28,906 bases of DNA, taken from JACDCA01 sp040881785 (GTDB lineage: Bacteria; Acidobacteriota; Vicinamibacteria; Vicinamibacterales; 2-12-FULL-66-21). Positions within the stretch are counted from its first letter, which is position 1, and every line of letters starts with the position of its first letter. The notes under the pieces were generated by a model. The model was not told the origin of the DNA and did not search any database. It saw only the letters and a program-made list of their open reading frames with translations. Where the stretch lies: NCBI GenBank assembly GCA_040881785.1, contig JBBECO010000111.1, positions 1-28,906 of the forward strand, in the 5' to 3' direction. The position numbers were made by a program, and so were the translations under genes. Of this stretch, positions 1 to 7,789 are shown piece after piece.

Positions 1-54
1 CATGGCGATCACGCCGATGCCGACGAAGGCACAGATCGAGAGGAGTTTCAGCAT
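1..54 (-). CDS. N-terminal fragment of an exported or membrane protein (runs off the left edge)
   Basis: An ATG on the minus strand at 54-52 opens 18 codons reading MLKLLSICAFVGIGVIAM before the window ends. A positively charged start followed by a hydrophobic stretch looks like a signal peptide or first membrane helix. No family can be named from 18 residues. Just upstream on the same strand the sequence TGGTACAATCCCCCTC precedes the ATG. TACAAT is a fair -10 hexamer, but no clear ribosome binding site is visible. It lies downstream of the ADOP permease in the same direction, separated by about 136 bp of repetitive DNA. Confidence 0.45.
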   Translation of the reverse strand, partial: MLKLLSICAFVGIGVIAM

Positions 55-82
55 GAGGGGGATTGTACCACCAGGGTGCAGA

Positions 83-190
83 GTGCCGGTGCGCTGTGCG
101 CAGTGCGCGGTGCTTGGGTGCTGGGTGCTCGGTGCCGGTGCGCTGTGCGCAGTGCGCGGTGCTTCAGTGCTGGTGCTCAGTGCTCGGTGA
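83..190. repeat. GTGC-rich direct repeats between two minus-strand genes
   Basis: A 33-bp sequence beginning GTGCCGGTGCGCTGTGCG occurs twice without mismatch, at 83-115 and 132-164. The DNA between and after the copies is made of short variants of GGTGCT and GTGCTCGGTGCT up to about 190. It holds no credible gene. The run ends where the stop codon of the ADOP permease begins. It looks like slippage-generated low-complexity spacer. Confidence 0.8.
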
Positions 191-2563
191 TCAGTCTGTT
201 TTCAAGGCCGTGACCGGGTCGATGCGGCCCGCGCGCCTCGCGGGGATCAGGATCGCGAGCATCGACAGGCAGAGCATCGCTCCTGCGCTCAGCGCCAACG
301 TCGTGATGTCGGCCTGCTGCAGCCCGGGGACGCGGCTGATGGAGACGCGCGAGAGCACGGCCGCCATCACGGCGCCGATCGCGATTCCTGGCACCGCATA
401 CCGGAGCCCGCCGCGCATCGTCTCGCGCAGCACGCCGCCGGGTGTGGCGCCGAGCGCCACGCGGATGCCGATCTCGCGCGTTCGCAGCTGGACGAGATAC
501 GCCATGACGCCATAGAGCCCGATCGCCGCCAGGAGGCCCGTCAGCCCCGCGAATGCCAGCATGACGACCATGGCAAACCGGCGATCCGCGAGGTAGGACG
601 CGCGGATCTCCTCGAACGTCCGGATGTTGTAGGGCGGGAGGTCCGCGTCCGCGGCAGCGACCGCGCGGCGTGCCGCCGCGATCGCCTGGCGCGGATCACC
701 GGCGGTCTTCACCGCCACGTAGAGGGTGCTCGACACCGGCGCCTGCGCGAGCGGCACGTACAGCATCGGCGCCCGCCCCGCTTCCGGTCCCCGCAGGCGG
801 ACGTCGCGCACCACGCCGACGATCTCGGCGAGCTCCTGCGCGTTGCCCCAGCCGACGTTGTACCGCCGGCCGAGCAATTGTGCCGCCTCGACGCCGTGCA
901 CGTGCGCGACCTGTTCGCTCACGATCGCCACTTTCGGCGATCCTGCCCGGTCGGCCGGCGTAAACGGCCGTCCCGCGACGAGGTCGATGCCAAGCGCGCG
1001 GAAGTAGTCCGGACCGGCGCGGACGTAAAGTGCAAACGCGGGCTCGGCTACAACCGGCGGAAGTCCCTCGATCCGCATGCGAAAGCCGGATCCCAGGGCC
1101 CGGCTCCCGGGCATCAGACTCGACATCCCGACCGCCTGGGCACCGGGAATGGCGCGCAGCCGCTCATCGAGGCGGTCATGAAATTCGACCGCCTTCGGTG
1201 CCGTGCCGTATCGTTCGATCGGCATCGTCAGGTGCAGCGTCAGCGCACGCTCTCCGCTCGCGCCGAGATCCACGTTCAGCAGCGACGACACGGTCTTCAC
1301 GATCGTCATCGACCCCGCCAGCAGGACCAGCGCGGCGGCGAGCTGCGCGGCGACCAGCGTGCCGCGGAACCGGCGCCAGAACGGACTGGCCGTTGCGGTG
1401 CCGCTTCGGAGGACGTCTGCCGTCCCGCCTGCGCGCACCGACAGGGCCGGCCCCAGTCCGAACAGCAGGGTGGCCGCGAGCGACAGCACCGCCGTCACGG
1501 CGGCTGCACGAGCGTCAATCCCAATCTCACCGGCGCCGTGCAGCTCGGGCGGCAGTACCGCCCGCATCCCCTGCAGCGTCCAGATCGCCACTGGGATCGC
1601 GACGGACGCGGCGAGTGCGGCGATGACGGCGTTCTCGCACAGGAGGTACTGCACGAGGCGGGCGCGTGATGCACCGAGGGCCCGGCGCACCGACATCTCG
1701 CGCTCGCGGGCCGAGACGCGCACGAGCAGCAGATTCGCGATGTTCATGCAGGCCACGAGCAGGACGAGCGCGACGGCGACCGCCAGGATCCCGAAGAGAG
1801 GCCGGACCGATCCCACCAGCTCGTCCCGAAGCGGGGTGAGGACGATCGGCCGGTCTGCCGGGTGCGGTTGCTCTCCGGGCTCGTACTTCAGCCGGAAGAC
1901 CTCCTGACGGGCCTGCTCCAGTGTGGTCCCCGGAGCCATCCGCGCGACGTTGTCGGGCGCGATCGCGCCACCGGCAATCTGCATGTCCACGCCGGGCGGA
2001 ACCCATACCTCGGCATCGTCTGGAAAGCCGTATCGGTCGGGCATCACACCAACGACCGTATACGGACGTCCGTTGAGGATCAGTGGGTCATCCAGCGTCG
2101 ACCGTTCTGCCAGGCGGCGCCGCCACAGTGCGTGACCGACGACCGCGACCCGGTCGTTTGCCAGCGACTCCTCGGTCGTGAATGTCCGGCCGATCACCGG
2201 GCGAGTCCCCATGGCCTGAAAGAACCCGGCCGACACGGCCGCCGCGCGTACCCGCTCGGCACGGGGCTCGCCGCCGACGTTCAGACCGCCCGTAATGAAA
2301 ATACCGGCGCCGCCAAAGACCGTGCTCCGTTCAAGATGGGGGGACGCGGTGAAGCCGGTCTTCGTCATCTTGAGCGGTCCGCCGGAGATCTTCACGATCC
2401 GTTCGGGCTCCGGATACGGCAGCGGCTTGAAGAGGACCGCGTCGGCCACGCTGAAGAGCGCCGTGTTGGCGCCGATGCCGAGTGCCAGCGTCAGCACCGC
2501 GACCACGGTGAACCCCGGGTTCCGGCCGAGCGTGCGGATGGCGTAGCGGATGTCGTTGATCAT
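191..2563 (-). CDS. ADOP-family permease (orphan MacB/FtsX-type ABC permease)
   Basis: The protein is 790 aa if started at the ATG at 2563 (MINDIRYAIRTLGRNPGF), the usual start of this family. Upstream in-frame codons (to 2632) add an arginine- and cysteine-rich stretch that does not look like protein. A first membrane helix lies at about residues 17-40, followed by a periplasmic MacB_PCD-like region. An FtsX domain (about 255-375) carries the REREMSVRRALGAS motif. A second periplasmic region and a second FtsX domain (about 655-785, REIGIRVALGAT) follow, ending in DPVTALKTD. Two FtsX domains in one chain with no ATPase gene nearby is the definition of the acidobacterial duplicated orphan permeases. 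Members may move envelope substrates with an ATPase encoded elsewhere, but no substrate is known. No strong ribosome binding site is seen before 2563. Confidence 0.9.
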   Translation of the reverse strand: MINDIRYAIRTLGRNPGFTVVAVLTLALGIGANTALFSVADAVLFKPLPYPEPERIVKISGGPLKMTKTGFTASPHLERSTVFGGAGIFITGGLNVGGEPRAERVRAAAVSAGFFQAMGTRPVIGRTFTTEESLANDRVAVVGHALWRRRLAERSTLDDPLILNGRPYTVVGVMPDRYGFPDDAEVWVPPGVDMQIAGGAIAPDNVARMAPGTTLEQARQEVFRLKYEPGEQPHPADRPIVLTPLRDELVGSVRPLFGILAVAVALVLLVACMNIANLLLVRVSAREREMSVRRALGASRARLVQYLLCENAVIAALAASVAIPVAIWTLQGMRAVLPPELHGAGEIGIDARAAAVTAVLSLAATLLFGLGPALSVRAGGTADVLRSGTATASPFWRRFRGTLVAAQLAAALVLLAGSMTIVKTVSSLLNVDLGASGERALTLHLTMPIERYGTAPKAVEFHDRLDERLRAIPGAQAVGMSSLMPGSRALGSGFRMRIEGLPPVVAEPAFALYVRAGPDYFRALGIDLVAGRPFTPADRAGSPKVAIVSEQVAHVHGVEAAQLLGRRYNVGWGNAQELAEIVGVVRDVRLRGPEAGRAPMLYVPLAQAPVSSTLYVAVKTAGDPRQAIAAARRAVAAADADLPPYNIRTFEEIRASYLADRRFAMVVMLAFAGLTGLLAAIGLYGVMAYLVQLRTREIGIRVALGATPGGVLRETMRGGLRYAVPGIAIGAVMAAVLSRVSISRVPGLQQADITTLALSAGAMLCLSMLAILIPARRAGRIDPVTALKTD

Positions 2564-2683
2564 CGCTGTTCTGACGTGGCAGGGGACAAGTCGGTTGATT
2601 CTAGCCCGTATCACGCATCCCGCACCCCGCACCCCGTTTTGATATCATCCCCCCCGCCTGCAACCTCCTGGAGAATCAGACGC
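2564..2683. promoter_or_regulatory. Divergent intergenic region between the ADOP permease and the TauE/SafE exporter
   Basis: This 120-bp gap must hold promoters for both outward-facing genes. Visible are a tandem CCCGCACC stretch (about 2619-2636) and a perfect 8-bp palindrome TGATATCA at 2640-2647, which sits roughly where a -10 element for the plus-strand gene could be. GGAG at 2670-2673 is spaced 10 nt from the ATG at 2684. No confident -35/-10 pair can be assigned by eye. Confidence 0.3.
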
Positions 2684-3613
2684 ATGGGACTTCATCCGAT
2701 CACCGCGCTGCTGTCGGCGCTCGGCGTGCTGACCGCGGTGTACATCGCCGGCTGGGCGCGCGCGGTCATGGCCGTCCGCAGCCTCGCCTCGCGCGAGCCG
2801 TCGCCCGCCACCGACGCGCGCTTTCCGCAGCCGGTGTCGATCGGCATCGGCGCGGTGACGAACTTCTTCGACGCGCTCGGCATCGGCTCGTTCGCGACGA
2901 GCACCGCGGCCTTCCGGTTTCTCACGCTGGTGCCGGACCGCGTGATTCCCGGCACGCTGAACGCCGGCCACACGCTCCCGACCGTCGCGCAAGCCCTCAT
3001 CTTCACGTCGCTGATCCCGGTGGACATCCTCACGCTGTTCACGATGATCGCGGCCGCCGTGCTGGGCGCCTGGCTCGGCGCCGGCGTCGTCTCGCACTGG
3101 CCGAGGCGCACCGTCCAGATCGGCATGGGATTCGCGCTGCTGGGCGCCGCCACGCTGATGCTGATGACACAGCTCGAGCTCTTTCCCGGCGGCGGCGAGG
3201 CGATCGGCGTCCGCGGCGTGAAGCTGGTGATCGCCATCACCGGCAACTTCGTCCTCGGCGCGCTGATGACGCTCGGGATCGGCCTGTACGCCCCGTGCAT
3301 GATCCTCGTGAGCCTGCTCGGGATGAACCCGACCGCGGCCTTTCCCATCATGATGAACTCGTGCGCGTTCCTCATGCCGATCGGCAGCCTGCGGTTCATC
3401 CGCGAGCAGAGCTACAGTTTGCGCGTGGCGCTCGGCCTCGCACTCGGCGGCGTGCCGGCGGTGCTCGTCGCCGCCTACATCGTGAAGTCGCTCCCGCTCG
3501 GCGCGGTCCGCTGGCTCGTGATCGTCGTCGTGCTCTACACTGCGGCGACCCTGCTGCTGTCGGCGTTCAGGCAGGAGGAGCACGACGAGGTCCCGGCGCG
3601 CGTCAATGTCTAA
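2684..3613 (+). CDS. TauE/SafE-family membrane exporter
   Basis: The protein is 309 aa from ATG 2684, with GGAG ten bases upstream. The in-frame sequence further upstream is antisense to the ADOP gene and is not protein-like, which fixes this start. About eight hydrophobic segments span the chain. Two stretches resemble the family's repeated halves: GIGAVTNFFDALGIGSFAT near residue 60 and LGALMTLGIGLYAPCMI near residue 195. TauE/SafE proteins are inner-membrane carriers exporting sulfite, sulfoacetate or other small organosulfur anions, but many members have unknown substrates. No sulfur-metabolism gene is adjacent, so the substrate is left open. The gene is divergent from the ADOP permease and 99 bp ahead of the next plus-strand gene. 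Confidence 0.85.
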   Translation: MGLHPITALLSALGVLTAVYIAGWARAVMAVRSLASREPSPATDARFPQPVSIGIGAVTNFFDALGIGSFATSTAAFRFLTLVPDRVIPGTLNAGHTLPTVAQALIFTSLIPVDILTLFTMIAAAVLGAWLGAGVVSHWPRRTVQIGMGFALLGAATLMLMTQLELFPGGGEAIGVRGVKLVIAITGNFVLGALMTLGIGLYAPCMILVSLLGMNPTAAFPIMMNSCAFLMPIGSLRFIREQSYSLRVALGLALGGVPAVLVAAYIVKSLPLGAVRWLVIVVVLYTAATLLLSAFRQEEHDEVPARVNV

Positions 3614-3712
3614 CCGGGGGGGGGTTCGCCCCTCGGACTCCCCTACACGCTCTCTCACGCGCCGCTGCGCCGGCGCGCTCCGTTCGCGTGGCTCACTCGC
3701 TCGCGCTCGTTC

Positions 3713-4744
3713 GTGATTGCGCTTTGTGAGACGCGTTCTAGAGTCACCCTGGCGGCGGCGCTGTGCGCCGCGGTTGCCGCGGCGGCGCCTGGATGGACGC
3801 TCCAGTTGACAGGTGTCAACGCACGTCTTCGCGGGATCAGTGCGGTCAGCGACCGGGTGATCTGGGCCAGCGGCACCGGCGGGACCGTGCTGCGGACGAC
3901 CAACGGCGGGAAGGCGTGGACGGCCGTCAACGTCCCGGACGCCGCGACGCTGGACTTTCGCGACGTGGACGCGTTCAGCGACCGCGTCGCCTACGTCCTC
4001 AGCATCGGCAACGGGCCGCTCTCGCGCATCTACAAGACGACCGACGGCGGCCGCTCCTGGGCTCTGCAACTCGCCAACGAGGATCCGAAAGTGTTCCTCG
4101 ACGCGATGGCGTTCTGGGCGCCCGACCGGGGCATCGCCTACAGCGATTCCATCGACGGCGCGTTCGTGATCTACCAGACCATCGACGGCCGCACCTGGAA
4201 TCGCATCCCGCCTGACGCCCTTCCGCCCGCCCTGCCGAACGAGGGGGCCTATGCGGCCAGCGGCACGAACGTCGCGGTCCACGGGACAACTGATGTCTGG
4301 ATCGGAACCACGGCCTCGCGCGTGCTCCACTCCGCCGACGGCGGGCGCACCTGGACCATCGCCCAGACCCCGATCCCCACCAGCGCCGCATCCGGCATCT
4401 TCTCGATCGCCTTCCGCGACGCGCAGCACGGCATCGCGGTCGGCGGCAACTACGAGAAGGAGCTCGAGGCGGTGGACAACGCGGCGGTCACCTCCGACGG
4501 CGGCCGCACGTGGACGCTCTCGAAGGGGCTCTCGGGCTACCGTTCCGCCGTCGCCTTCGCGCCGCGGTCAACTTCGTCGTGGATTGCCGTGGGACCGAAA
4601 GGCGCCGACGTCACCCATGACGACGGCCGGACGTGGACGCCACTGCCTGGCCCGGGCTTCCATGCGTTCACGTTCTCGCCCCGCAGCCGCATCGGCTGGG
4701 GCGCCGGCGAGCGTGGATCGATCGGGAGGCTCGAGGGGTTCTAG
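3713..4744 (+). CDS. Secreted Asp-box (YCF48/BNR-like) beta-propeller protein
   Basis: The protein is 343 aa from a GTG at 3713. The N-terminus has arginines followed by VTLAAALCAAVAAAAPG, a probable signal peptide. Six Asp-box motifs of the type S/T-x-D-G-G-x-T/S-W recur: NGGKAW (about 64), TDGGRSW (110), IDGRTW (157), ADGGRTW (208), SDGGRTW (261) and DDGRTW (303). These mark blades of a seven-bladed-type propeller such as those in YCF48/Hcf136-like and sialidase-like proteins. Catalytic sialidase residues are not evident, so an extracytoplasmic binding or assembly role is more likely than an enzyme. The ribosome binding site is weak, so the start is less sure than the frame. It converges on the sugar dehydrogenase gene across the heptamer array. 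Confidence 0.82.
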   Translation: MIALCETRSRVTLAAALCAAVAAAAPGWTLQLTGVNARLRGISAVSDRVIWASGTGGTVLRTTNGGKAWTAVNVPDAATLDFRDVDAFSDRVAYVLSIGNGPLSRIYKTTDGGRSWALQLANEDPKVFLDAMAFWAPDRGIAYSDSIDGAFVIYQTIDGRTWNRIPPDALPPALPNEGAYAASGTNVAVHGTTDVWIGTTASRVLHSADGGRTWTIAQTPIPTSAASGIFSIAFRDAQHGIAVGGNYEKELEAVDNAAVTSDGGRTWTLSKGLSGYRSAVAFAPRSTSSWIAVGPKGADVTHDDGRTWTPLPGPGFHAFTFSPRSRIGWGAGERGSIGRLEGF

Positions 4745-4968
4745 GATCGCTGATCGCTGATCGCTGATCGCTAATCGCTAATCGCTGATCCTCAATCCCG
4801 AATCTCGAATCTCGAATCTCGAATCTCGAATCTCGAATCTCGAATCTCGGCGCGAATGCGTGATCAGGACTTCGTGATCCGGGATCCGCGATCCGTGATT
4901 AGGGATTTGAGGGATTAGGGATTAGCGATTAGCGATTAGCGATTAGCGATTAGCGATTAGCGATTAGC
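4745..4968. repeat. Heptanucleotide repeat array with inverted halves
   Basis: The gap between two convergent genes is built almost wholly from 7-bp units. At 4745-4849 there are 15 units in unbroken phase: GATCGCT x4, AATCGCT x2, GATCCTC, AATCCCG, AATCTCG x7. At 4862-4910 there are seven degenerate units (GATCAGG to GATTTGA). At 4913-4968 there are eight more: GATTAGG, then GATTAGC x7. GATTAGC is the reverse complement of a rotation of AATCGCT, so the ends are inverted. The 20 bases at 4767-4786 can pair perfectly, in several registers, with the right-hand GATTAGC run. The array starts directly after one stop codon and ends 3 bp before the other. There are no spacers, so it is not a CRISPR. 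Confidence 0.95.
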
Positions 4969-4971
4969 GAT

Positions 4972-6201
4972 TCACCGAATAATCCGCAGCGTCCCTGGTG
5001 TCGGCGGCGGCCCAATGATCTTCAGGATCACGCCCCGGCCGTAGCTGACGATGTAGAGCTCGCCGTCGGCATCGACACCGAACGATGCGACGTTGGCGAG
5101 CTGCGCGGCGCCGCCGAGGTCGGCGGTGTGCTCGCGCAGGTCGGACGCGCGCGCCTGACCGTCGAGTTCCACCGTGAGCGCGATCGACCAGACGCGGCTC
5201 CGGATGAAGTCCGCGAAGAAATAGCGGCCGCGCATTTCCGCCGCCAGCGCCGTGCCGCGGTAGACGTACCCGCCCGTGATCGAGCTGCCGGTCGCGTGGT
5301 CGTACTCGTGGATCGGGTCCACGAGCGGTGTGAAGGCCGGCGGCAGCGACGTGACATTGTCGTGCGCCCCTTCGCGGTTGCGCCAGCCGTAGTTGCGTCC
5401 GCCGCGGCCGAGCGGCTCGTAGTTGATCTCCTCCCAGCGGTTCTGCCCCACGTCCCCGGCGACCATCCCGCCGGTGCCGCCGCGCGACGGATCGTCGAAC
5501 GTATACCGCCAGGGATTGCGCCAGCCGAAGCTCCAGACCTCCGCGCGCGCGCCGCCCGATACGAACGGATTGCCGCCCGGCACCAGATACCCGATCGGGT
5601 GGCTGTCGGGGACGTTGACGTCGACGCGCAGCATCTTGCCGAGCAGCGTCGAGCGGTCCTGCGCCAGGTGGCTCGGGTCGTTTCCGGATCCGCCGTCACC
5701 GAGGCCGATGTAGAGATACCCGTCCGGCCCGAACGCGAGGTGGCCGCCGTTGTGATTCGAGAACGGCTGCTCGATGATCGCCGCGCCGCCGGCGCCGTTC
5801 CAGCGGAGATCGAAGCGCGAGGCAGGGTCCGCCACGAGCGGATTCGCCGATCGGCGAAAGCGCGCGATGACGGTCTGACCGTCCGTCCTCGTGAAGTTGA
5901 CGTAGAAGCGTCCCGTCAGGCCGGCGTCGGGTGGGAACGCCAGACCGAGCAGGCCCTGCTCGCCGCCGGAGCGCACCGACGCCGTGAGGTTCAGAAAGTC
6001 GGGCGGCTCGACGATGCCGTTGCGCACGGCGCGGATGCGGCCGCCCTGCTCGACGACGAACTGCACGGCGGGGTCGGTGGGATCCTGGACGAAGGCGAGC
6101 GGCTGCGTGAAACCGGAGGCATGGACGCGCGTGCGAAGCTGCGCCGCTGCATCGGCCGCGGCGCCGGTCAGCACCAGAAGGACGAGAAGGGTGGTCCGCA
6201 T
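4972..6201 (-). CDS. PQQ-dependent sugar dehydrogenase (soluble aldose dehydrogenase type)
   Basis: The protein is 409 aa from ATG 6201 with a clear signal peptide (MRTTLLVLLVLTG, cleavage near AAAQ). The six-bladed GSDH propeller covers about residues 22-405. Recognisable motifs are VVEQGGRIRAVRNG (49-62), GLLGLAFPPDAG (83-94), NHNGGHLAFGPDGYLYIGLG (149-168) and LLGKMLRVDVN (186-196). H150 falls where the catalytic base of soluble glucose dehydrogenase lies. The family oxidises aldose sugars in the periplasm using pyrroloquinoline quinone and calcium, passing electrons to an external acceptor. No PQQ synthesis genes are in the window, so cofactor origin is unknown. Its start is only 29 bp from a divergent paralogue. 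Confidence 0.9.
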   Translation of the reverse strand: MRTTLLVLLVLTGAAADAAAQLRTRVHASGFTQPLAFVQDPTDPAVQFVVEQGGRIRAVRNGIVEPPDFLNLTASVRSGGEQGLLGLAFPPDAGLTGRFYVNFTRTDGQTVIARFRRSANPLVADPASRFDLRWNGAGGAAIIEQPFSNHNGGHLAFGPDGYLYIGLGDGGSGNDPSHLAQDRSTLLGKMLRVDVNVPDSHPIGYLVPGGNPFVSGGARAEVWSFGWRNPWRYTFDDPSRGGTGGMVAGDVGQNRWEEINYEPLGRGGRNYGWRNREGAHDNVTSLPPAFTPLVDPIHEYDHATGSSITGGYVYRGTALAAEMRGRYFFADFIRSRVWSIALTVELDGQARASDLREHTADLGGAAQLANVASFGVDADGELYIVSYGRGVILKIIGPPPTPGTLRIIR

Positions 6202-6230
6202 GGCGGCAGCCTGGGCCTATTATCTATGAC
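6202..6230. promoter_or_regulatory. 29-bp divergent start region with a TATTAT core
   Basis: The start codons of two divergent propeller genes (6201 minus, 6231 plus) are only 29 bp apart. The AT-rich core TATTATCTAT (6218-6227) lies inside GC-rich DNA. Read rightward, TATTAT could be a -10 placing the transcript start near the ATG at 6231, giving a leaderless or nearly leaderless mRNA. Read leftward, GATAAT lies about 17 nt before ATG 6201. Any -35 elements would lie inside the opposite gene. Neither gene has a visible Shine-Dalgarno sequence. Confidence 0.4.
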
Positions 6231-7688
6231 ATGTTGCCGCGTTCCCTGATCTGCCTGATGATCGCGATCGCGACAGCGGCCTGCGGCAACGGCCGTCCGC
6301 CGACCCCGTCGCCGCCCGGCACCGGCGGTGAAACGATTACCGGCCGCGAACGTATCGGGTGGGAGCAGCCGGCCTCCAGCACCTCGGAACTCGCCACCTT
6401 CCGCTATGCGGTCTACGTGGACGGCGCGCGCGCCGAAATCAGCGGGACCTCGTGTGCGCCAACAGCCGGGGCCTCAGGCTTCGCCTGCTCGGGAGCACTT
6501 CCCCCGATGGCGCCGGGCGCGCATACCCTCGAGCTCGCCGCCTTCTACGAGTCCGGCGGCATCGTCGAAAGCGCGAAGTCCGCGCCGCTGCGCGTGACGG
6601 TGACTGGCTCGACGAGTCCCGTCGACGCCACGCCGCTGCAGCCGGGCGACGTCGTCACCACGTCCGATGGCGTGCGCCTCACCGCCGAACTCCTGGTGAG
6701 TGGCCTCGAAGACCTGGTGGACGTCGCCGTCGCGCCCGGCGGACGGCTGGTGATCGCCGAGCGCGCCGGACGGGTCCGGATCGTCTCGGGCGACATCGTC
6801 CTCGAGGCTTTGGCTGCCGGGGGAGGCAGCCCTACCCGCCTTCGCCAAGGCTATGGCGAGTTCGCCGAAGCGCTTCGCGCGGAGGCGAAAGGGCTGCGCT
6901 ACGCGTCACCGGATGGCGGGCTGCTTTCGCTCGCGCTCGATCCGAACTTCTCGGACACCGGTCACCTCTTCGTCGTTCATGCCGCCGGCGACGTGTTCCG
7001 ACTGATTCGCTACCGGCTTGCGGACGATCGACTGATCGACCGGATGGCGGTGATTCGGGATGTGCCTGCGTCCGCCGATCCGTCCGCGGCCGTGCGGTTC
7101 GGTCCGGACGGGAAGCTGTATGTCGCATTCGACGATGGCGGAAGCCGTGACGCATCCGCACGGATGTCGGAATGGACCGGCAAAATCCTGCGGCTGAATC
7201 CGGACGGCCGGACGCCAGACGATCAACCGGCGGCGTCACCGGTGTTCTGGGCGGGGCTTCGATCGACGTGGGGCCTGGACTGGACGACGGAGGATGGGAC
7301 GCTCTGGATCGCCGAGCAGGGGCCTGATGGCCTCGAGCGCATCCGGGCGCTGGTGGCCGGAGCCGAGCGTCCGCGCCGCGCCGTCCAGCGCGCGTCCTAC
7401 GTGCTGCCCCGGCCGCTCGGCGCGCGCGGGATGGCGTTCTATCGTGGGGACGAGATTCGCCAGTTCGCCGGCGACCTCTTCCTCGCAGGCCGCGACGCCG
7501 GCTACCTCCTGCGCGTCCGCTTCGATCCTTCGGATCCGCTGCGGGCGATGTCGTCGGAGCGCCTGCTGGAAGGAAGGATCGGAGAGGTGCGGGCCGTCGC
7601 AGTCGCCGACGGCGCGCTGTATGTGGCGAGCGCCACTGGGGTGTGGCGCTTGTCCCTGGAGGGGACGGAGGACACGGGACGAGATTAG
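6231..7688 (+). CDS. Sugar-dehydrogenase-like beta-propeller lipoprotein, probably non-catalytic
   Basis: The protein is 485 aa from ATG 6231. The N-terminus MLPRSLICLMIAIATAAC ends at a plausible lipobox cysteine (C18), followed by a proline/glycine linker. A fibronectin-type III-like domain lies at about 38-125 and a PQQ-dehydrogenase-type propeller at about 140-478. The block SAAVRFGPDGKLYVAFDDGG matches the catalytic strand of the gene next door, but the histidine there (NHNGG) is replaced by Asp (ADPSA), so sugar oxidation by the usual mechanism is doubtful. About 27 residues at roughly 195-222 are encoded by palindrome-rich DNA and interrupt the propeller between VIAERAGRVRIVSG and GGLLSLALDPNF. 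It may bind sugars or cell-wall components at the membrane. Confidence 0.8.
   Translation: MLPRSLICLMIAIATAACGNGRPPTPSPPGTGGETITGRERIGWEQPASSTSELATFRYAVYVDGARAEISGTSCAPTAGASGFACSGALPPMAPGAHTLELAAFYESGGIVESAKSAPLRVTVTGSTSPVDATPLQPGDVVTTSDGVRLTAELLVSGLEDLVDVAVAPGGRLVIAERAGRVRIVSGDIVLEALAAGGGSPTRLRQGYGEFAEALRAEAKGLRYASPDGGLLSLALDPNFSDTGHLFVVHAAGDVFRLIRYRLADDRLIDRMAVIRDVPASADPSAAVRFGPDGKLYVAFDDGGSRDASARMSEWTGKILRLNPDGRTPDDQPAASPVFWAGLRSTWGLDWTTEDGTLWIAEQGPDGLERIRALVAGAERPRRAVQRASYVLPRPLGARGMAFYRGDEIRQFAGDLFLAGRDAGYLLRVRFDPSDPLRAMSSERLLEGRIGEVRAVAVADGALYVASATGVWRLSLEGTEDTGRD
6812..6889. repeat. Palindrome-rich insert read in frame inside the propeller lipoprotein gene
   Basis: A cluster of small inverted repeats lies within the reading frame: GGCTGCC/GGCAGCC (6812-6818 and 6825-6831), GCCTT-CGCC-AAGGC (6838-6851), TCGCC/GGCGA (6842-6846 and 6855-6859), the 10-nt palindrome GAAGCGCTTC (6867-6876), and outer arms TTCGCC/GGCGAA (6861-6866 and 6884-6889). 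The encoded residues have no counterpart in the related dehydrogenase at 4972-6201. The layout resembles a REP-like hairpin element that entered a gene without breaking its frame. Confidence 0.55.
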
Positions 7689-7789
7689 CGCGGAGACGCG
7701 GGGGACGCGGAGACACGCGGAGAAGACACGGGCGCCGTCGGCCCCGCGCTGTTCTCGTTCCGTGACCTCCGCAACCTCCGCAACCTCCC
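7689..7789. repeat. Short direct repeats between convergent genes
   Basis: This 101-bp gap between two stop codons holds three copies of CGCGGAGA (7689-7696, 7706-7713, 7716-7723). It also holds a tandem 9-mer ACCTCCGCA starting at 7765 (two full copies and a partial one). No terminator with a T-run is visible. Confidence 0.7.

Noticed and set aside
191..2563. MacB with its own ATPase domain
   Set aside because: No Walker motifs are in the protein and no ATPase gene is adjacent; two FtsX domains in one chain fit the orphan ADOP family.
1862..2683. In-frame upstream extension of the TauE/SafE gene to 1862
   Set aside because: The extension is antisense to the ADOP permease and has no protein-like character; ATG 2684 has a ribosome binding site and starts the first helix.
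4745..4968. CRISPR array
   Set aside because: Units are 7 bp in unbroken tandem with no spacers, and no cas gene is present.
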